From: an uncultured Clostridia bacterium
GTDB taxonomy: Bacteria > Bacillota > Clostridia > Lachnospirales > Lachnospiraceae
NCBI GenBank assembly: GCA_947174885.1
Contig: CAMWKO010000018.1
Location: 1-53,268, forward strand
Direction of reading: 5' to 3'
DNA: 53,268 nucleotides
The notes under the pieces are model-generated. The model had not been told where the DNA came from, made no database searches, and saw only the letters and a list, made by a program, of their open reading frames with translations. The position numbers and the translations under genes were made by a program. Shown one piece after another: positions 34,553 to 43,485 of this stretch. Within the stretch, counting starts at the first letter, position 1. The number at the start of each line of letters is the position of its first letter.

Positions 34553-34554
34553 AT

Positions 34555-35052
34555 ATGGAAGGAAGAAGTAGTGAAGAAAAAAAGGGAATTACTTTACTGG
34601 GAAATAAAAATGTAGAATATGCTATGGATTACGCACCTGAGGTTTTAGAAACATTTGTAAATAAACATCAGGATAATGACTATTTTGTAAAGTTTAACTG
34701 TCCGGAGTTTACAAGTCTTTGTCCAATCACGGGACAACCGGATTTTGCTACTATTACCATCTCCTATGTGCCGAATGTAAAGATGGTAGAGAGTAAGTCA
34801 TTGAAGCTGTATTTATTCAGCTTTAGAAATCATGGAGATTTTCATGAGGATTGTGTAAATATTATAATGAAAGACCTTATTAAGCTGATGGAGCCGAAGT
34901 ATATTGAGATTTGGGGAAAATTCACTCCAAGAGGCGGTATTAGTATAGACCCGTATTGTAATTATGGAATGAAAGGTACAAAGTGGGAGGAGGTTGCCTT
35001 TAACAGAATGGCAAATCATGATTTGTATCCTGAAAAGGTAGATAACAGGTAG
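34555..35052 (+). CDS. queF: NADPH-dependent preQ0 reductase QueF
   Basis: QueF reduces preQ0 to preQ1, the riboswitch ligand. The 165-residue unimodular protein has the catalytic Cys56 and Asp63 in [13 protein letters not shown] and the QueF NADPH motif in [21 protein letters not shown]. It starts 2 bases after queC and closes the operon. Its TAG stop (35050-35052) belongs to the GTAGAT that begins the truncated repeat copy 3, so the C terminus may have been set by that element. Confidence 0.95.
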   Translation: MEGRSSEEKKGITLLGNKNVEYAMDYAPEVLETFVNKHQDNDYFVKFNCPEFTSLCPITGQPDFATITISYVPNVKMVESKSLKLYLFSFRNHGDFHEDCVNIIMKDLIKLMEPKYIEIWGKFTPRGGISIDPYCNYGMKGTKWEEVAFNRMANHDLYPEKVDNR

Positions 35053-35149
35053 ATTAAAGTTTTCTTTCATCTACAATTTTTGTGTAAGATGTATATGTTG
35101 CCTTTGGCAACAAGACTTTTTGAACTTAAAAATAAAAATACGGAAACTC
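35049..35149 (-). repeat. 180-bp palindromic element, copy 3 (right half only)
   Basis: The segment begins at the central stem (GTAGATTAAAG/CTTTCATCTAC), continues through TGTAAGATG, the GTTGCC/GGCAAC hairpin and ends AAAAATACGGAAACTC. It corresponds to the right half of copy 2, same orientation. The left terminal arm and CATCAT arm are missing, and queF coding sequence stands in their place. Confidence 0.85.
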
Positions 35150-35270
35150 AAGAATAATATTAAATGATGACAAAATACAAATTAGGATATAAAATAGATA
35201 TGTTTGAAAAATATTAGGAAAAAGGTTATGAATAAAACTCAGACAATAAAATCAAGGAGATTTTAATATT

Positions 35271-36374
35271 ATGGAAAACAAGAAGGAAAAGATAATTTTA
35301 ACGGGTGACAGACCGACAGGAAGACTTCATGTTGGTCATTATGTCGGCTCATTAAAAAGAAGAGTAGAGCTGCAAAATTCAGGCAAGTTTGATGAAATAT
35401 ATATAATGATTGCAGATGCACAGGCACTTACGGATAATGCCGACAATCCGGAAAAGGTACGTCAGAATATTATTGAGGTGGCACTGGACTATTTATCCTG
35501 CGGATTAGATCCTGCTAAGTCTACACTGTTTATTCAGTCACAGATACCGGAGCTTACAGAGCTTTCTTTCTATTATATGAATCTTGTTACAGTATCAAGA
35601 TTGCAGAGAAATCCTACTGTTAAGTCTGAAATTCAGATGAGAAATTTTGAGGCAAGTATTCCTGTAGGTTTTTTTACATATCCTATTAGTCAGGCGTCTG
35701 ATATTACGGCCTTTAAGGCTACTACTGTACCTGTAGGCGAAGACCAGCTTCCGATGCTTGAACAGACAAAGGAAATTGTCCGTAAGTTTAATGCTACTTA
35801 TGCAGATGTACTTATAGAGCCTGAAATTTTACTTCCGGATAATAAAGCATGTCTTAGACTTCCGGGTACTGACGGAAAGGCTAAAATGAGTAAATCGCTT
35901 GGTAACTGCATATATCTTGCGGACAGTGAAGAAGATGTTAAAAAGAAGATTATGAGTATGTTTACAGACCCTAACCATTTAAGAGTAGAGGATCCGGGTA
36001 AGGTGGAGGGAAATCCTGTATTTATATATCTGGATGCGTTTTCAAAGCAGGAGCATTTTGAGGAATATCTTCCGGAATATGCAAATCTTGATGAACTTAA
36101 AGCACATTATACACGTGGCGGACTCGGAGATGTTAAAGTGAAGAAGTTCTTAAATGCAGTAATGCAGGAGGAGCTGTCACCTATAAGAGCCAAAAGAAAA
36201 GAATTTGAAAAGGATATACCTGAAATATACAATATCCTTAAGCAGGGTAGCGAGAAAGCAAGAGAAAAGGCAGCAGCTACACTTGATGATGTAAAAAGTG
36301 CAATGAAAATTAATTATTTCGAGGATAAAGAACTGATAAAAACCCAAAGCGAAAAATACAGATATGAGGAATAA
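35271..36374 (+). CDS. trpS: Tryptophan--tRNA ligase
   Basis: The 367-residue class I synthetase has the HIGH-type motif as HVGHY (His20, His23) after TGDRPTGRL, and KMSKS at 205-209. At about 367 residues it belongs to the longer TrpRS variants seen in Clostridia rather than the ~330-residue form. AAGGAG lies before the ATG. No T-box is present upstream, which is notable for a Firmicutes tRNA synthetase. Confidence 0.95.
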   Translation: MENKKEKIILTGDRPTGRLHVGHYVGSLKRRVELQNSGKFDEIYIMIADAQALTDNADNPEKVRQNIIEVALDYLSCGLDPAKSTLFIQSQIPELTELSFYYMNLVTVSRLQRNPTVKSEIQMRNFEASIPVGFFTYPISQASDITAFKATTVPVGEDQLPMLEQTKEIVRKFNATYADVLIEPEILLPDNKACLRLPGTDGKAKMSKSLGNCIYLADSEEDVKKKIMSMFTDPNHLRVEDPGKVEGNPVFIYLDAFSKQEHFEEYLPEYANLDELKAHYTRGGLGDVKVKKFLNAVMQEELSPIRAKRKEFEKDIPEIYNILKQGSEKAREKAAATLDDVKSAMKINYFEDKELIKTQSEKYRYEE

Positions 36375-36459
36375 CACCGAGTTGTTTACAACAGGGCCGT
36401 AGTGATAGGGAAAATGTAAATAAACACTGAGTTGTTTACAACAGGGCCGTAGTGATAGG
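36373..36459 (+). repeat. Tandem pair of 37-base repeats at the trpS stop
   Basis: Two near-identical copies (36373-36409 and 36423-36459, period 50) contain GAGTTGTTTACAACAGGGCC followed by GTAGTGATAGG. Each can fold: GTTG/CAAC with a TTTA loop inside a CACT/AGTG stem. The first copy overlaps the trpS stop codon. Only one internal position differs. Confidence 0.85.
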
Positions 36460-36483
36460 CAGTTTGTGGTGTATGGCTCGTGA

Positions 36484-36535
36484 ATAAAGCCTTGCTTTAT
36501 GCCCTCGCCCATAAAATTGACAAGCAATTTTATGG
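36484..36535 (-). repeat. Double-hairpin intergenic motif, copy B
   Basis: ATAAAGC/GCTTTAT (36484-36500) and CCATAAAATTG/CAATTTTATGG (36509-36535) flank GCCCTCGCC. Read on the minus strand, the linker is GGCGAGGGCATA and the sequence after the second hairpin is TTCACGAG. These match copy C (GCGCGAGGGAGCATA and CACACGAAG). Confidence 0.7.
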
Positions 36536-36582
36536 TATGATGATAGAATTGTATTAATAATAAATATATATTGCAAGAAATG

Positions 36583-36646
36583 AAAAACACTATATTTTAT
36601 AATGGTCTTAGTTTAATGAGATTGTATATAAATATAGTGTTTTTTT
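36583..36646 (+). terminator. Terminator after trpS
   Basis: AAAAACACTATATTT (36583-36597) is perfectly complementary to AAATATAGTGTTTTT (36630-36644), with a 32-base loop and a further T run. It separates trpS and its repeats from the glycoside hydrolase gene. Confidence 0.75.
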
Positions 36647-36743
36647 GTTTAAACATCATAAAGAAAGTATCTTACAGAGGTAGTTTATATAATATATATG
36701 GAGAGACTTATAGCAGATTAAAAAATATTTTTGGAGGTTTTTT

Positions 36744-38510
36744 ATGAATTTTGCAAGTGTATACCATAGGAGTGATGAAAATTACTGTTATCCTTTGGAT
36801 GAAAACAGACTGTTGATAGCTATTAAGACAGGATATGATATAGATAGAATTGTATTGTATTATGGTGACCCTTTTTCAAAAGGTATTGCAGGTGGCAATG
36901 AAAACTGGACAGGTATGCCTATAGAGATGGATAAGTGTATACATTTAAAATATCATAAGCTGTGGCAGGTAATAGTTACCCCTGAATTTAAAAGATGTAA
37001 ATACTATTTTGAACTTCATAGTGGTGAAGAAGTAATGTGTATGATGGAGGATGATTTCTATTTGCCAAGTCATATGGAACATACAGGTGCTACAGGACAG
37101 TTTTTTATGTTCCCATGGATGAACGAAAGTGATATCGTAAGGGTACCGGAGTGGGTAAAGGACACAGTATGGTATCAGATTTTTCCTGAAAGATTTTGTA
37201 ACGGTAATCCAAACAGAAATAAGTCAAATGTAAAGCCTTGGAAAAGTGAGCCGGTTCGCTGGGACGATTGGTATGGTGGAGATTTAGAGGGTGTCACTAT
37301 GAAGCTGTCATACTTAAAAGATTTGGGAATTACAGGATTATACTTAAATCCTATATTTCTTGCAGGTTCAAACCATAAGTATGAAACCACAGATTATGAA
37401 GTGGTAGATCCGGGCTTTGGAGATGATGAGGTAGTAAAAAATCTTGTGGCTACAGCACATGATATGGGTATAAGGGTTATGTTGGATGGTGTATTTAACC
37501 ACTGTGGTTATATGAACCCTAAGTGGAAGGATGTAGTGGATAATGGCCCAAAATCAAGATATTATGACTGGTTTTATGTAAATAGCTGGCCATTTGATAA
37601 ACGACGGGATACCAGAGACGGAAAGTTTTATTCTTTTGCATTTGCGGCATATATGCCAAAACTTAATACGAATAATAAAGAGGTAGTGGAATATCTTACA
37701 AGTGTATGTAATAGCTGGATTGATAAGTATGATATTGACGGAATAAGATTTGATGTAGGTAATGAAGTGTCACATACATTTCTAAAACATTTAAATAAAG
37801 AGCTTAAGGCTAAAAAAAGTGACATTTATCTTATGGGTGAGTTATGGCATGATTCAGAGAGCTGGCTTAAAGGAGACGAATATGATGCAGTTATGAACTA
37901 TCCGTTAGTTAATAGTGTTACAGCCTTTTGGATAAAACATAATTTTACTAATACAGAATTTGAATATGCACTAAACCGTTGTTATAACTTATATAGAAGA
38001 CAACAGATGGAAGTAGCATTTAACCTGTTTGATTCACATGATACAGACAGAATTATGCATAGAGTAAACGGAAATATTGATGCACTGTATCAGCAGATGA
38101 TTTTACTCTTTACTGTAGCCGGAAGTCCATGTATTTACTATGGTACGGAGATAGGTATGGAGGGTGGTTTTGACCCTGATTGCAGAAGATGTATGCCTTG
38201 GGAAGATATTGATTCAGGTAAATATAATGACAGAATAGATTTTATGAAAAGGTTAATTAAACTGCGTAAAACAATTCCTGCATTTAAAGAAATAGATATT
38301 GAATATATTTATGATACCGATAATAACAAAATTTTACACTATGTAAAGAAAGATAATTGTGGACATAAATATCATATTATATTAAACTGTTCTAGTGAAG
38401 CTATTCAATATAATATTAATGGAGAGATTATTATTTCAAATAAATATGAGAATGGCTTAATATTACAAAACGGAGCTGTTATATATGAAGAAAATGAATA
38501 TAGCAATTAA
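36744..38510 (+). CDS. GH13 neopullulanase / cyclomaltodextrinase-type enzyme
   Basis: The 588-residue cytoplasmic protein (no signal peptide) has an N-terminal beta domain like CBM34 (about 1-115) and a GH13 barrel with VMLDGVFNHCG, DGIRFDVGN (nucleophile Asp337), LMGELWHD (acid/base Glu366) and FDSHDTDR (Asp433), then a short C-terminal beta domain. The architecture matches GH13_20 enzymes that hydrolyse cyclodextrins, pullulan or maltodextrins inside the cell. GGAGG is well placed. It overlaps the CapA-like gene by 26 bases, which may be chance or coupling. Confidence 0.88.
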   Translation: MNFASVYHRSDENYCYPLDENRLLIAIKTGYDIDRIVLYYGDPFSKGIAGGNENWTGMPIEMDKCIHLKYHKLWQVIVTPEFKRCKYYFELHSGEEVMCMMEDDFYLPSHMEHTGATGQFFMFPWMNESDIVRVPEWVKDTVWYQIFPERFCNGNPNRNKSNVKPWKSEPVRWDDWYGGDLEGVTMKLSYLKDLGITGLYLNPIFLAGSNHKYETTDYEVVDPGFGDDEVVKNLVATAHDMGIRVMLDGVFNHCGYMNPKWKDVVDNGPKSRYYDWFYVNSWPFDKRRDTRDGKFYSFAFAAYMPKLNTNNKEVVEYLTSVCNSWIDKYDIDGIRFDVGNEVSHTFLKHLNKELKAKKSDIYLMGELWHDSESWLKGDEYDAVMNYPLVNSVTAFWIKHNFTNTEFEYALNRCYNLYRRQQMEVAFNLFDSHDTDRIMHRVNGNIDALYQQMILLFTVAGSPCIYYGTEIGMEGGFDPDCRRCMPWEDIDSGKYNDRIDFMKRLIKLRKTIPAFKEIDIEYIYDTDNNKILHYVKKDNCGHKYHIILNCSSEAIQYNINGEIIISNKYENGLILQNGAVIYEENEYSN

Positions 38511-39801
38511 ATTATTTAAAGAAAAAAATATTTTTTCTGTTATCATAGGAGTTGTTGTATTTATAGTTTTTTTGACATTTTTATTTTGTATTACAATCGG
38601 AGGTGGCGATAGAGTCACCTCTGATTTGAATGAAAGTAAAATGGCACAGGAGAATATAACATCACAAAAGACTACCACAGAGATGATTACAACGACGGAG
38701 CCGACTACTACGGAGATAATTACAACGACAGAACCGGAAACTACTACTGTACAGGCAGAAACCACAACACCTAAGCCTACCATGCCGTATGTAGAGGTTA
38801 ATGGTGATTACTCTCATATCGGATATATTACTCCTACGGATGGAGTAGTAACAATGGCATTTGTAGGGGATATCAATCTTAGCGAAAAGATAGAAAACTA
38901 TTATAACAATTCAGGTCTTGATGGGTTCTTATCCAAGAATCTGCAAAACATATTTTTAAATTCTGATATTTTTGGCATAAATCATGAATATGTATCCTCT
39001 GATGCAGGGGATGAACATAAGGTAGATTATGAAATATGGTATTACAAAAATCCTACACGCAGACAGTATATTTTAAATGAAATGGGAGTAGATGTAGTAA
39101 CTCTTGCAAATAATCATACAATGGATTATGGTGTAGAGGGACTTATAGATACAATGAATTCTTTAAAAGCAAGGAATATTGCTTATGTAGGTGTAGGAAA
39201 TAATTTAGAAGAAGCTAAATCTGCATATATACAGGATGTAAATGGAAAGAGAATAGCAATTTTAGCAGCAAACAGAGTAGTACCAAGAGTTGATTGGTAT
39301 GCATATGAAAATAAGCCCGGACAGATGACTACTTATGAAAGTACTGACAGATTCGGAATGATTAAAGAGGAAATAACAAGACTTAAAACTATTGAGAAGT
39401 GTGATGTAGTTGTAGTTATGGTGCATTTTGGAGAAAATAAACAGCCTATAGTACAGGATTATCAGAAAAATGTGGCAAGAGGATATGTGGATGCAGGTGC
39501 AGATATAATTGTAGGGTGCCATACCCATACCTTGCAGGGAGCAGAAATTTACAATGATAAATATATATTCTATGGTGTAAGCAACTTTTTATTTGAAAAC
39601 TATTTAATAGATTCAGCAGTTGTACAGGCATCATTAGATGAAAATAATAAACTTACAGTAAAGCTCGTACCTTGTATTAGTCAGAATTATCAGACACATG
39701 ATGTATGTGGGAATGAAGCAAAAAGGATTTTTAGGGAAATTGAAGCACTTTCCACAAATATTGTCATAGATGATGATGGAGTAGTTAAACTGAAAAACTA
39801 A
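38485..39801 (+). CDS. CapA-like (poly-gamma-glutamate) metallophosphatase-family protein
   Basis: The 438-residue protein has an N-terminal membrane anchor (about 17-37), a Thr/Glu-rich extracellular linker with repeated TTTE units (about 58-95), and a CapA domain: MAFVGDINLS, ANNHTMDYGVEGL, MVHFGEN and GCHTHTLQGAEI with the calcineurin-like metal ligands, then YGVSNFLFE. True capsule genes (capB, capC) are absent, so this is probably a cell-envelope enzyme rather than a capsule synthase. It begins inside the end of the glycoside hydrolase gene. Confidence 0.87.
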   Translation: MKKMNIAIKLFKEKNIFSVIIGVVVFIVFLTFLFCITIGGGDRVTSDLNESKMAQENITSQKTTTEMITTTEPTTTEIITTTEPETTTVQAETTTPKPTMPYVEVNGDYSHIGYITPTDGVVTMAFVGDINLSEKIENYYNNSGLDGFLSKNLQNIFLNSDIFGINHEYVSSDAGDEHKVDYEIWYYKNPTRRQYILNEMGVDVVTLANNHTMDYGVEGLIDTMNSLKARNIAYVGVGNNLEEAKSAYIQDVNGKRIAILAANRVVPRVDWYAYENKPGQMTTYESTDRFGMIKEEITRLKTIEKCDVVVVMVHFGENKQPIVQDYQKNVARGYVDAGADIIVGCHTHTLQGAEIYNDKYIFYGVSNFLFENYLIDSAVVQASLDENNKLTVKLVPCISQNYQTHDVCGNEAKRIFREIEALSTNIVIDDDGVVKLKN

Positions 39802-39810
39802 AATTTTGTC

Positions 39811-39839
39811 TTTTATTATTGAGTAATATATGTTACAAT
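39811..39839 (+). promoter_or_regulatory. Possible extended -10 promoter of the deacetylase gene
   Basis: TGTTACAAT (39831-39839) is an extended -10 box with only a weak -35 (TTTTAT at 39811). It stands 40 bases upstream of the chosen deacetylase ATG. Confidence 0.4.
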
Positions 39840-39878
39840 GAAATCGTATGTACTTAGATGAGAAAGGGTTTGTTTTAT

Positions 39879-40922
39879 ATGGCTGATGAGAATAATCAGA
39901 TTACAACTCAAAGACGTGCAAGAATTAACAATATGAAAAAGGTAATACTACTTATTGCCTTAGTATTGATTATAATACCTATTATTTTATGTATTATTCT
40001 TTCTATAAAAGTATGCAGCCTGGAAAATCAGATAGATGATTTGCTGGATATGAAAAAGGACGGAAGACTTACTGCTTATGTAGATGAAGAAGGTAATAAA
40101 AAACTAATTATTAATAACCAACCTGTACAATCACAAGCTAAAAATCAGGGTATAGTATCTGCTGATAAAAATGAAGAGGATACTAAAAAAGAGTCAGAGG
40201 ATAATTCTACTGACAATACAGAGGAAAATAACAGTGAAAATAAAAATATTCCTAATGAAGAAACTACTACGGCAGATACTTCAAAAAGGGGATATGGAAA
40301 AACTGTATGCCTGACCTTTGATGACGGACCTAGTGGAAATACAGAAAAAATAATAGAAATATTAGATAGGTATAATGTTAAGGCAACGTTTTTTGTGATA
40401 GGAAAAGAAGATGAGGAATCCTTTGAAAGGTATAGGATGATTGTAGAAAGTGGAAATGCCATTGGACTTCATTCATATACACATGATTATGCAAAAGTAT
40501 ACAATTCAATAGAGGATTTTGTGTCAGAGATAACCAGAGTACACGATGTTGTCTACGAAGCTACAGGAGTAGATACCAGATTGTTTAGATTTCCGGGAGG
40601 AAGTTCCAATTCCACAGTTACAAAGATGGATATTCATGAATGTATAGACTATTTAAATGAAAATGGATATACATATTATGATTGGAATGTTTCCAGTGGT
40701 GATGCAGCAACACGTCTTGCAACAGTCGAACAGATAATGGAAAATATAGAGAATGATTTGTTTAAGATGAACACAGCTATAATCCTTATGCATGATGCAG
40801 AATATAAGCCAACTACGGTGGAGGCATTGCCACAGCTTATAGAGATGCTTTTGGATGAAGGATTTGAGATAAAAGCAATTGATGAAACTATTCCGACAAT
40901 ACAACAAATAAAAAGCCAATAG
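39879..40922 (+). CDS. Polysaccharide deacetylase (NodB domain), membrane anchored
   Basis: The 347-residue protein has a basic N terminus, one membrane helix (about 20-43), a charged Asn/Glu linker, and a NodB domain from about 140: TFDDGPSG (catalytic base and metal Asp), HSYTHDY (metal histidines), RFPGGSS and a late LMHDAE. These are features of CE4 enzymes that deacetylate peptidoglycan GlcNAc or other surface sugars. The ATG at 39858 would extend it by seven residues, but AAAGGG fits the ATG at 39879. A bactofilin gene follows after 15 bases. Confidence 0.9.
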   Translation: MADENNQITTQRRARINNMKKVILLIALVLIIIPIILCIILSIKVCSLENQIDDLLDMKKDGRLTAYVDEEGNKKLIINNQPVQSQAKNQGIVSADKNEEDTKKESEDNSTDNTEENNSENKNIPNEETTTADTSKRGYGKTVCLTFDDGPSGNTEKIIEILDRYNVKATFFVIGKEDEESFERYRMIVESGNAIGLHSYTHDYAKVYNSIEDFVSEITRVHDVVYEATGVDTRLFRFPGGSSNSTVTKMDIHECIDYLNENGYTYYDWNVSSGDAATRLATVEQIMENIENDLFKMNTAIILMHDAEYKPTTVEALPQLIEMLLDEGFEIKAIDETIPTIQQIKSQ

Positions 40923-40937
40923 GCGATGGAGGTTAAT

Positions 40938-41900
40938 ATGAGCTTTCTTAAAGAATTTAAAGATGATTTAGCACAGGCAGTTAATGAATTAGTATCAGAG
41001 GACGCAACAGAAGTGACTACTACAAAGAAACAAAGCAAAGCAAAAAAGGAAAAAGAACAAAAAGAACAAAAAGAGCAAAAAGAAATTATAAATACGCTTG
41101 ATGATGATATGGATAGCCTTGATTTAGATAAAATCAACAGTGTTTTAGATGCTGTCGATGAAGAAATAGCAAACAACGAGCTAGAAAATCAGGTGGAGGA
41201 TAATGAGGATATTTATGATGATATTGATGAGGAAGAAACAGAAGATGTAAAGGATGAGCCGGAAGAAACAGAAATTGAAGAGAATGAAGAATATGAAGAT
41301 GAAAATATACTTGCAAAAGATATTTCAAGGCTTATGGAAGATGAAGATATTGTAGTGGAGGAAGAAGAAGTGAAAGAAGTAGAAGAAATGAAAGAAGAAA
41401 TCAAAGAAGAAATCAAAGAAGAAGTGTCAGAGGATGTAGTTAGTGATGAAGTGACGGATATTACAAAGGGTACAACTATTACAGGTAATATTTCTTCAAA
41501 TGGTTCTATAAACGTATATGGAAGTATTGTAGGAGATATTAGCTGTAAAGGAAAGCTTACAGTTACAGGTATGATTAAGGGTACCTCAGAAGCAAAGGAA
41601 GTATTTGCAAACAACTCTAAAATTGAAGGTGATGTAAAGAGTGACGGTGCTGTAAAGGTAGGAAACGGTACAATAATTATTGGTAATGTATATGCTACAT
41701 CAGCAGTTATCGGAGGTGCCATAAAGGGTGATATAGATGTACACGGACCTGTAATTGTAGACAGTACAGCAGTAGTAAACGGAAATATCAAGTCAAGATC
41801 AGTACAGATAAATAATGGTGCAGCTATTGAGGGCTTCTGTTCACAATGCTATGCAGATATAGATTACAAGGCATTATTTGATGAAACCTTTGGAAAATAA
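40938..41900 (+). CDS. Bactofilin with long acidic N-terminal extension
   Basis: Bactofilins are polymerising beta-helical scaffold proteins involved in cell shape and localisation of wall enzymes. The C-terminal ~125 residues (from about 177) are the bactofilin repeat: GTTITGNISSNGSINVYGSI and further G-x-I/V strands. The first ~175 residues are unusual, mostly Glu/Asp/Lys low complexity, with several EEIKEEIKEE repeats, against the short tails of typical bactofilins. GGAGG at 40928-40932 favours the ATG at 40938. The upstream deacetylase suggests a shared wall-shaping role, which is inference. Confidence 0.88.
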   Translation: MSFLKEFKDDLAQAVNELVSEDATEVTTTKKQSKAKKEKEQKEQKEQKEIINTLDDDMDSLDLDKINSVLDAVDEEIANNELENQVEDNEDIYDDIDEEETEDVKDEPEETEIEENEEYEDENILAKDISRLMEDEDIVVEEEEVKEVEEMKEEIKEEIKEEVSEDVVSDEVTDITKGTTITGNISSNGSINVYGSIVGDISCKGKLTVTGMIKGTSEAKEVFANNSKIEGDVKSDGAVKVGNGTIIIGNVYATSAVIGGAIKGDIDVHGPVIVDSTAVVNGNIKSRSVQINNGAAIEGFCSQCYADIDYKALFDETFGK

Positions 41901-41984
41901 TCAGGTATATGTGTTTATAATTTCTTGAATAAAGAAGCAAATCTGTGATTTGTACCTAGAGAAAAGGAAAGGAACATTTTTAAA

Positions 41985-42692
41985 ATGGGCAAATACAAGA
42001 GAATTATTTTAAAACTCAGTGGAGAAGCATTAGCAGGCCCTAAGAAAACCGGCTTTGATGAGGCTACAGTTGTGGCTGTTGCAAAGCAGGTAAAGGTTTT
42101 ACTGGATGAAGGTATTGAGGTTGGTATTGTAATAGGAGGAGGCAATTTTTGGAGAGGCAGAACCAGTGAGAAAATAGACAGAACAAAGGCAGATTCTATA
42201 GGAATGTTAGCAACAGTTATGAACTGTATATATGTATCAGAAATTTTCAGAACAGAGGGTATGATGACACAGGTTCTGACACCTTTTGAATGTGGTTCGT
42301 TTACAAAGCTTTTTTCAAAAGACAGGGCAAATAAATACTTTGATAAAGGTATGGTAGTATTTTTTGCCGGTGGTATTGGAAATCCTTACTTTTCAACAGA
42401 TATGGGTACAGTACTTAGAGCTATTGAAGTTGAAGCAGATGTTGTATTATCAGCTAAATCTATTGATGGTGTATATGATAGTGATCCTTTCAAAAATCCT
42501 GATGCTAAGAAGTATGATAAGATTTCAATTAATGAAATTATTGATAAGAAGCTTGGTGTTATCGATTTAGCAGCTTCGGTTTTAGCCATGGAGAATAAAG
42601 TACCAATGCTAATATTTGGTCTTAACGAAGAAAACAGTATTATTAATACCGTAACAGGAAAATTTACAGGAACAGAGATAACTGTAGATTAA
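41985..42692 (+). CDS. pyrH: Uridylate kinase
   Basis: PyrH phosphorylates UMP to UDP and is a hexamer of the amino acid kinase fold. The 235 residues open with KRIILKLSGEAL and contain GIVIGGGNFWRG, GGIGNPYFSTDM and LSAKSIDGVYDSDP, the standard signatures. GAAAGGAAC precedes the ATG. frr follows after 115 bases, the conserved pyrH-frr pairing. Confidence 0.96.
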   Translation: MGKYKRIILKLSGEALAGPKKTGFDEATVVAVAKQVKVLLDEGIEVGIVIGGGNFWRGRTSEKIDRTKADSIGMLATVMNCIYVSEIFRTEGMMTQVLTPFECGSFTKLFSKDRANKYFDKGMVVFFAGGIGNPYFSTDMGTVLRAIEVEADVVLSAKSIDGVYDSDPFKNPDAKKYDKISINEIIDKKLGVIDLAASVLAMENKVPMLIFGLNEENSIINTVTGKFTGTEITVD

Positions 42693-42807
42693 TTATATTA
42701 TGTTTATTAGTTTGAAATGATTATACAAAGATAAATTAATACAAAGAAATTAAATGTGATTTATTCACTTAGAGATTTAATTAAAATTATTTGAAAGGAT
42801 TATTAAA

Positions 42808-43362
42808 ATGGACGAGAGATTATTAGAATTTGAAGACAAAATGGAAAAAAGCCTGGATTCGTTAGTAAATGAATTTGCAACTATAAGAGCAGGAAGAGCA
42901 AACCCACATATTTTAGATAAATTGAGAGTAGACTATTATGGAACACCTACACCATTTCAGCAGGTTGCCAATATATCAGTACCTGAAGCCAGAATGCTTC
43001 AGATTCAGCCATGGGAAGCAAGTCTTATAAAAGAAATCGAAAAGGCAATTCTAAATTCAGATTTGGGTATTACACCAAACAATGACGGCAAAGTAGTACG
43101 CCTTGTATTTCCTGAACTTACAGAGGAAAGAAGAAAAGAATTAGTAAAAGATATAAAGAAAAAGGGTGAAAATGCAAAGGTTGCAGTAAGAAATGTCAGA
43201 CGTGATGCAAATGATTTATTCAAGAAACAGAGCAAAGCAAATGAAATTTCAGAAGACGAAGCAAAGTCATTGGAAGATGAAGTACAAAAGCTTACAGATA
43301 AGTATGTAGCTTTAGTAGATAAAACAGTAGATGACAAATCAAAAGAAATACTAAGCATATAA
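42808..43362 (+). CDS. frr: Ribosome recycling factor
   Basis: RRF splits the post-termination ribosome with EF-G. The 184-residue protein has the typical start ([20 protein letters not shown]), [20 protein letters not shown] and [27 protein letters not shown] is well placed before the ATG. Its stop lies within the first hairpin of the double-hairpin motif copy C. Confidence 0.97.
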   Translation: MDERLLEFEDKMEKSLDSLVNEFATIRAGRANPHILDKLRVDYYGTPTPFQQVANISVPEARMLQIQPWEASLIKEIEKAILNSDLGITPNNDGKVVRLVFPELTEERRKELVKDIKKKGENAKVAVRNVRRDANDLFKKQSKANEISEDEAKSLEDEVQKLTDKYVALVDKTVDDKSKEILSI

Positions 43363-43439
43363 CTCTGAAAGAGTTATATGCGCGAGGGAGCATATCGAAG
43401 ATATGCACACGAAGTAAAAAAGCATATAACTCTGAAAGA
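43355..43439 (+). repeat. Double-hairpin intergenic motif, copy C
   Basis: GCATATAACTCT/AGAGTTATATGC (43355-43381, loop GAA) overlaps the frr stop codon. Then come GCGAGGGA, a second hairpin GCATATC/GATATGC (43390-43406, loop GAA) and ACACGAAG. The first 18 bases, GCATATAACTCTGAAAGA, are repeated directly at 43422-43439. Linker and flank match copy B on its minus strand. Confidence 0.75.
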
Positions 43440-43485
43440 ATTAATGCTTTAAAAAATCATTTAAAACTGAAATCAGGACATCAAT

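Noticed and set aside
35150-35270. T-box leader for trpS
   Set aside because: The gap is too short and lacks the GGTGG-type T-box sequence and specifier stem.
36373-36459. CRISPR array start
   Set aside because: Only two repeats, spacing of 13 bases between units is too short for spacers, and no cas genes are near.
38485-38510. Frameshift joining the glycoside hydrolase and CapA genes
   Set aside because: The 26-base overlap is in different frames, both proteins have complete ends, and the CapA product has its own membrane anchor at the start, so they are separate genes.
41213-41791. 192-codon minus-strand open frame opposite the bactofilin gene
   Set aside because: The frame is Ser/Thr-rich and lies antisense to the Glu/Asp-rich bactofilin coding sequence, a known artefact of GAA/GAT codons. 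No ribosome binding site or family match.
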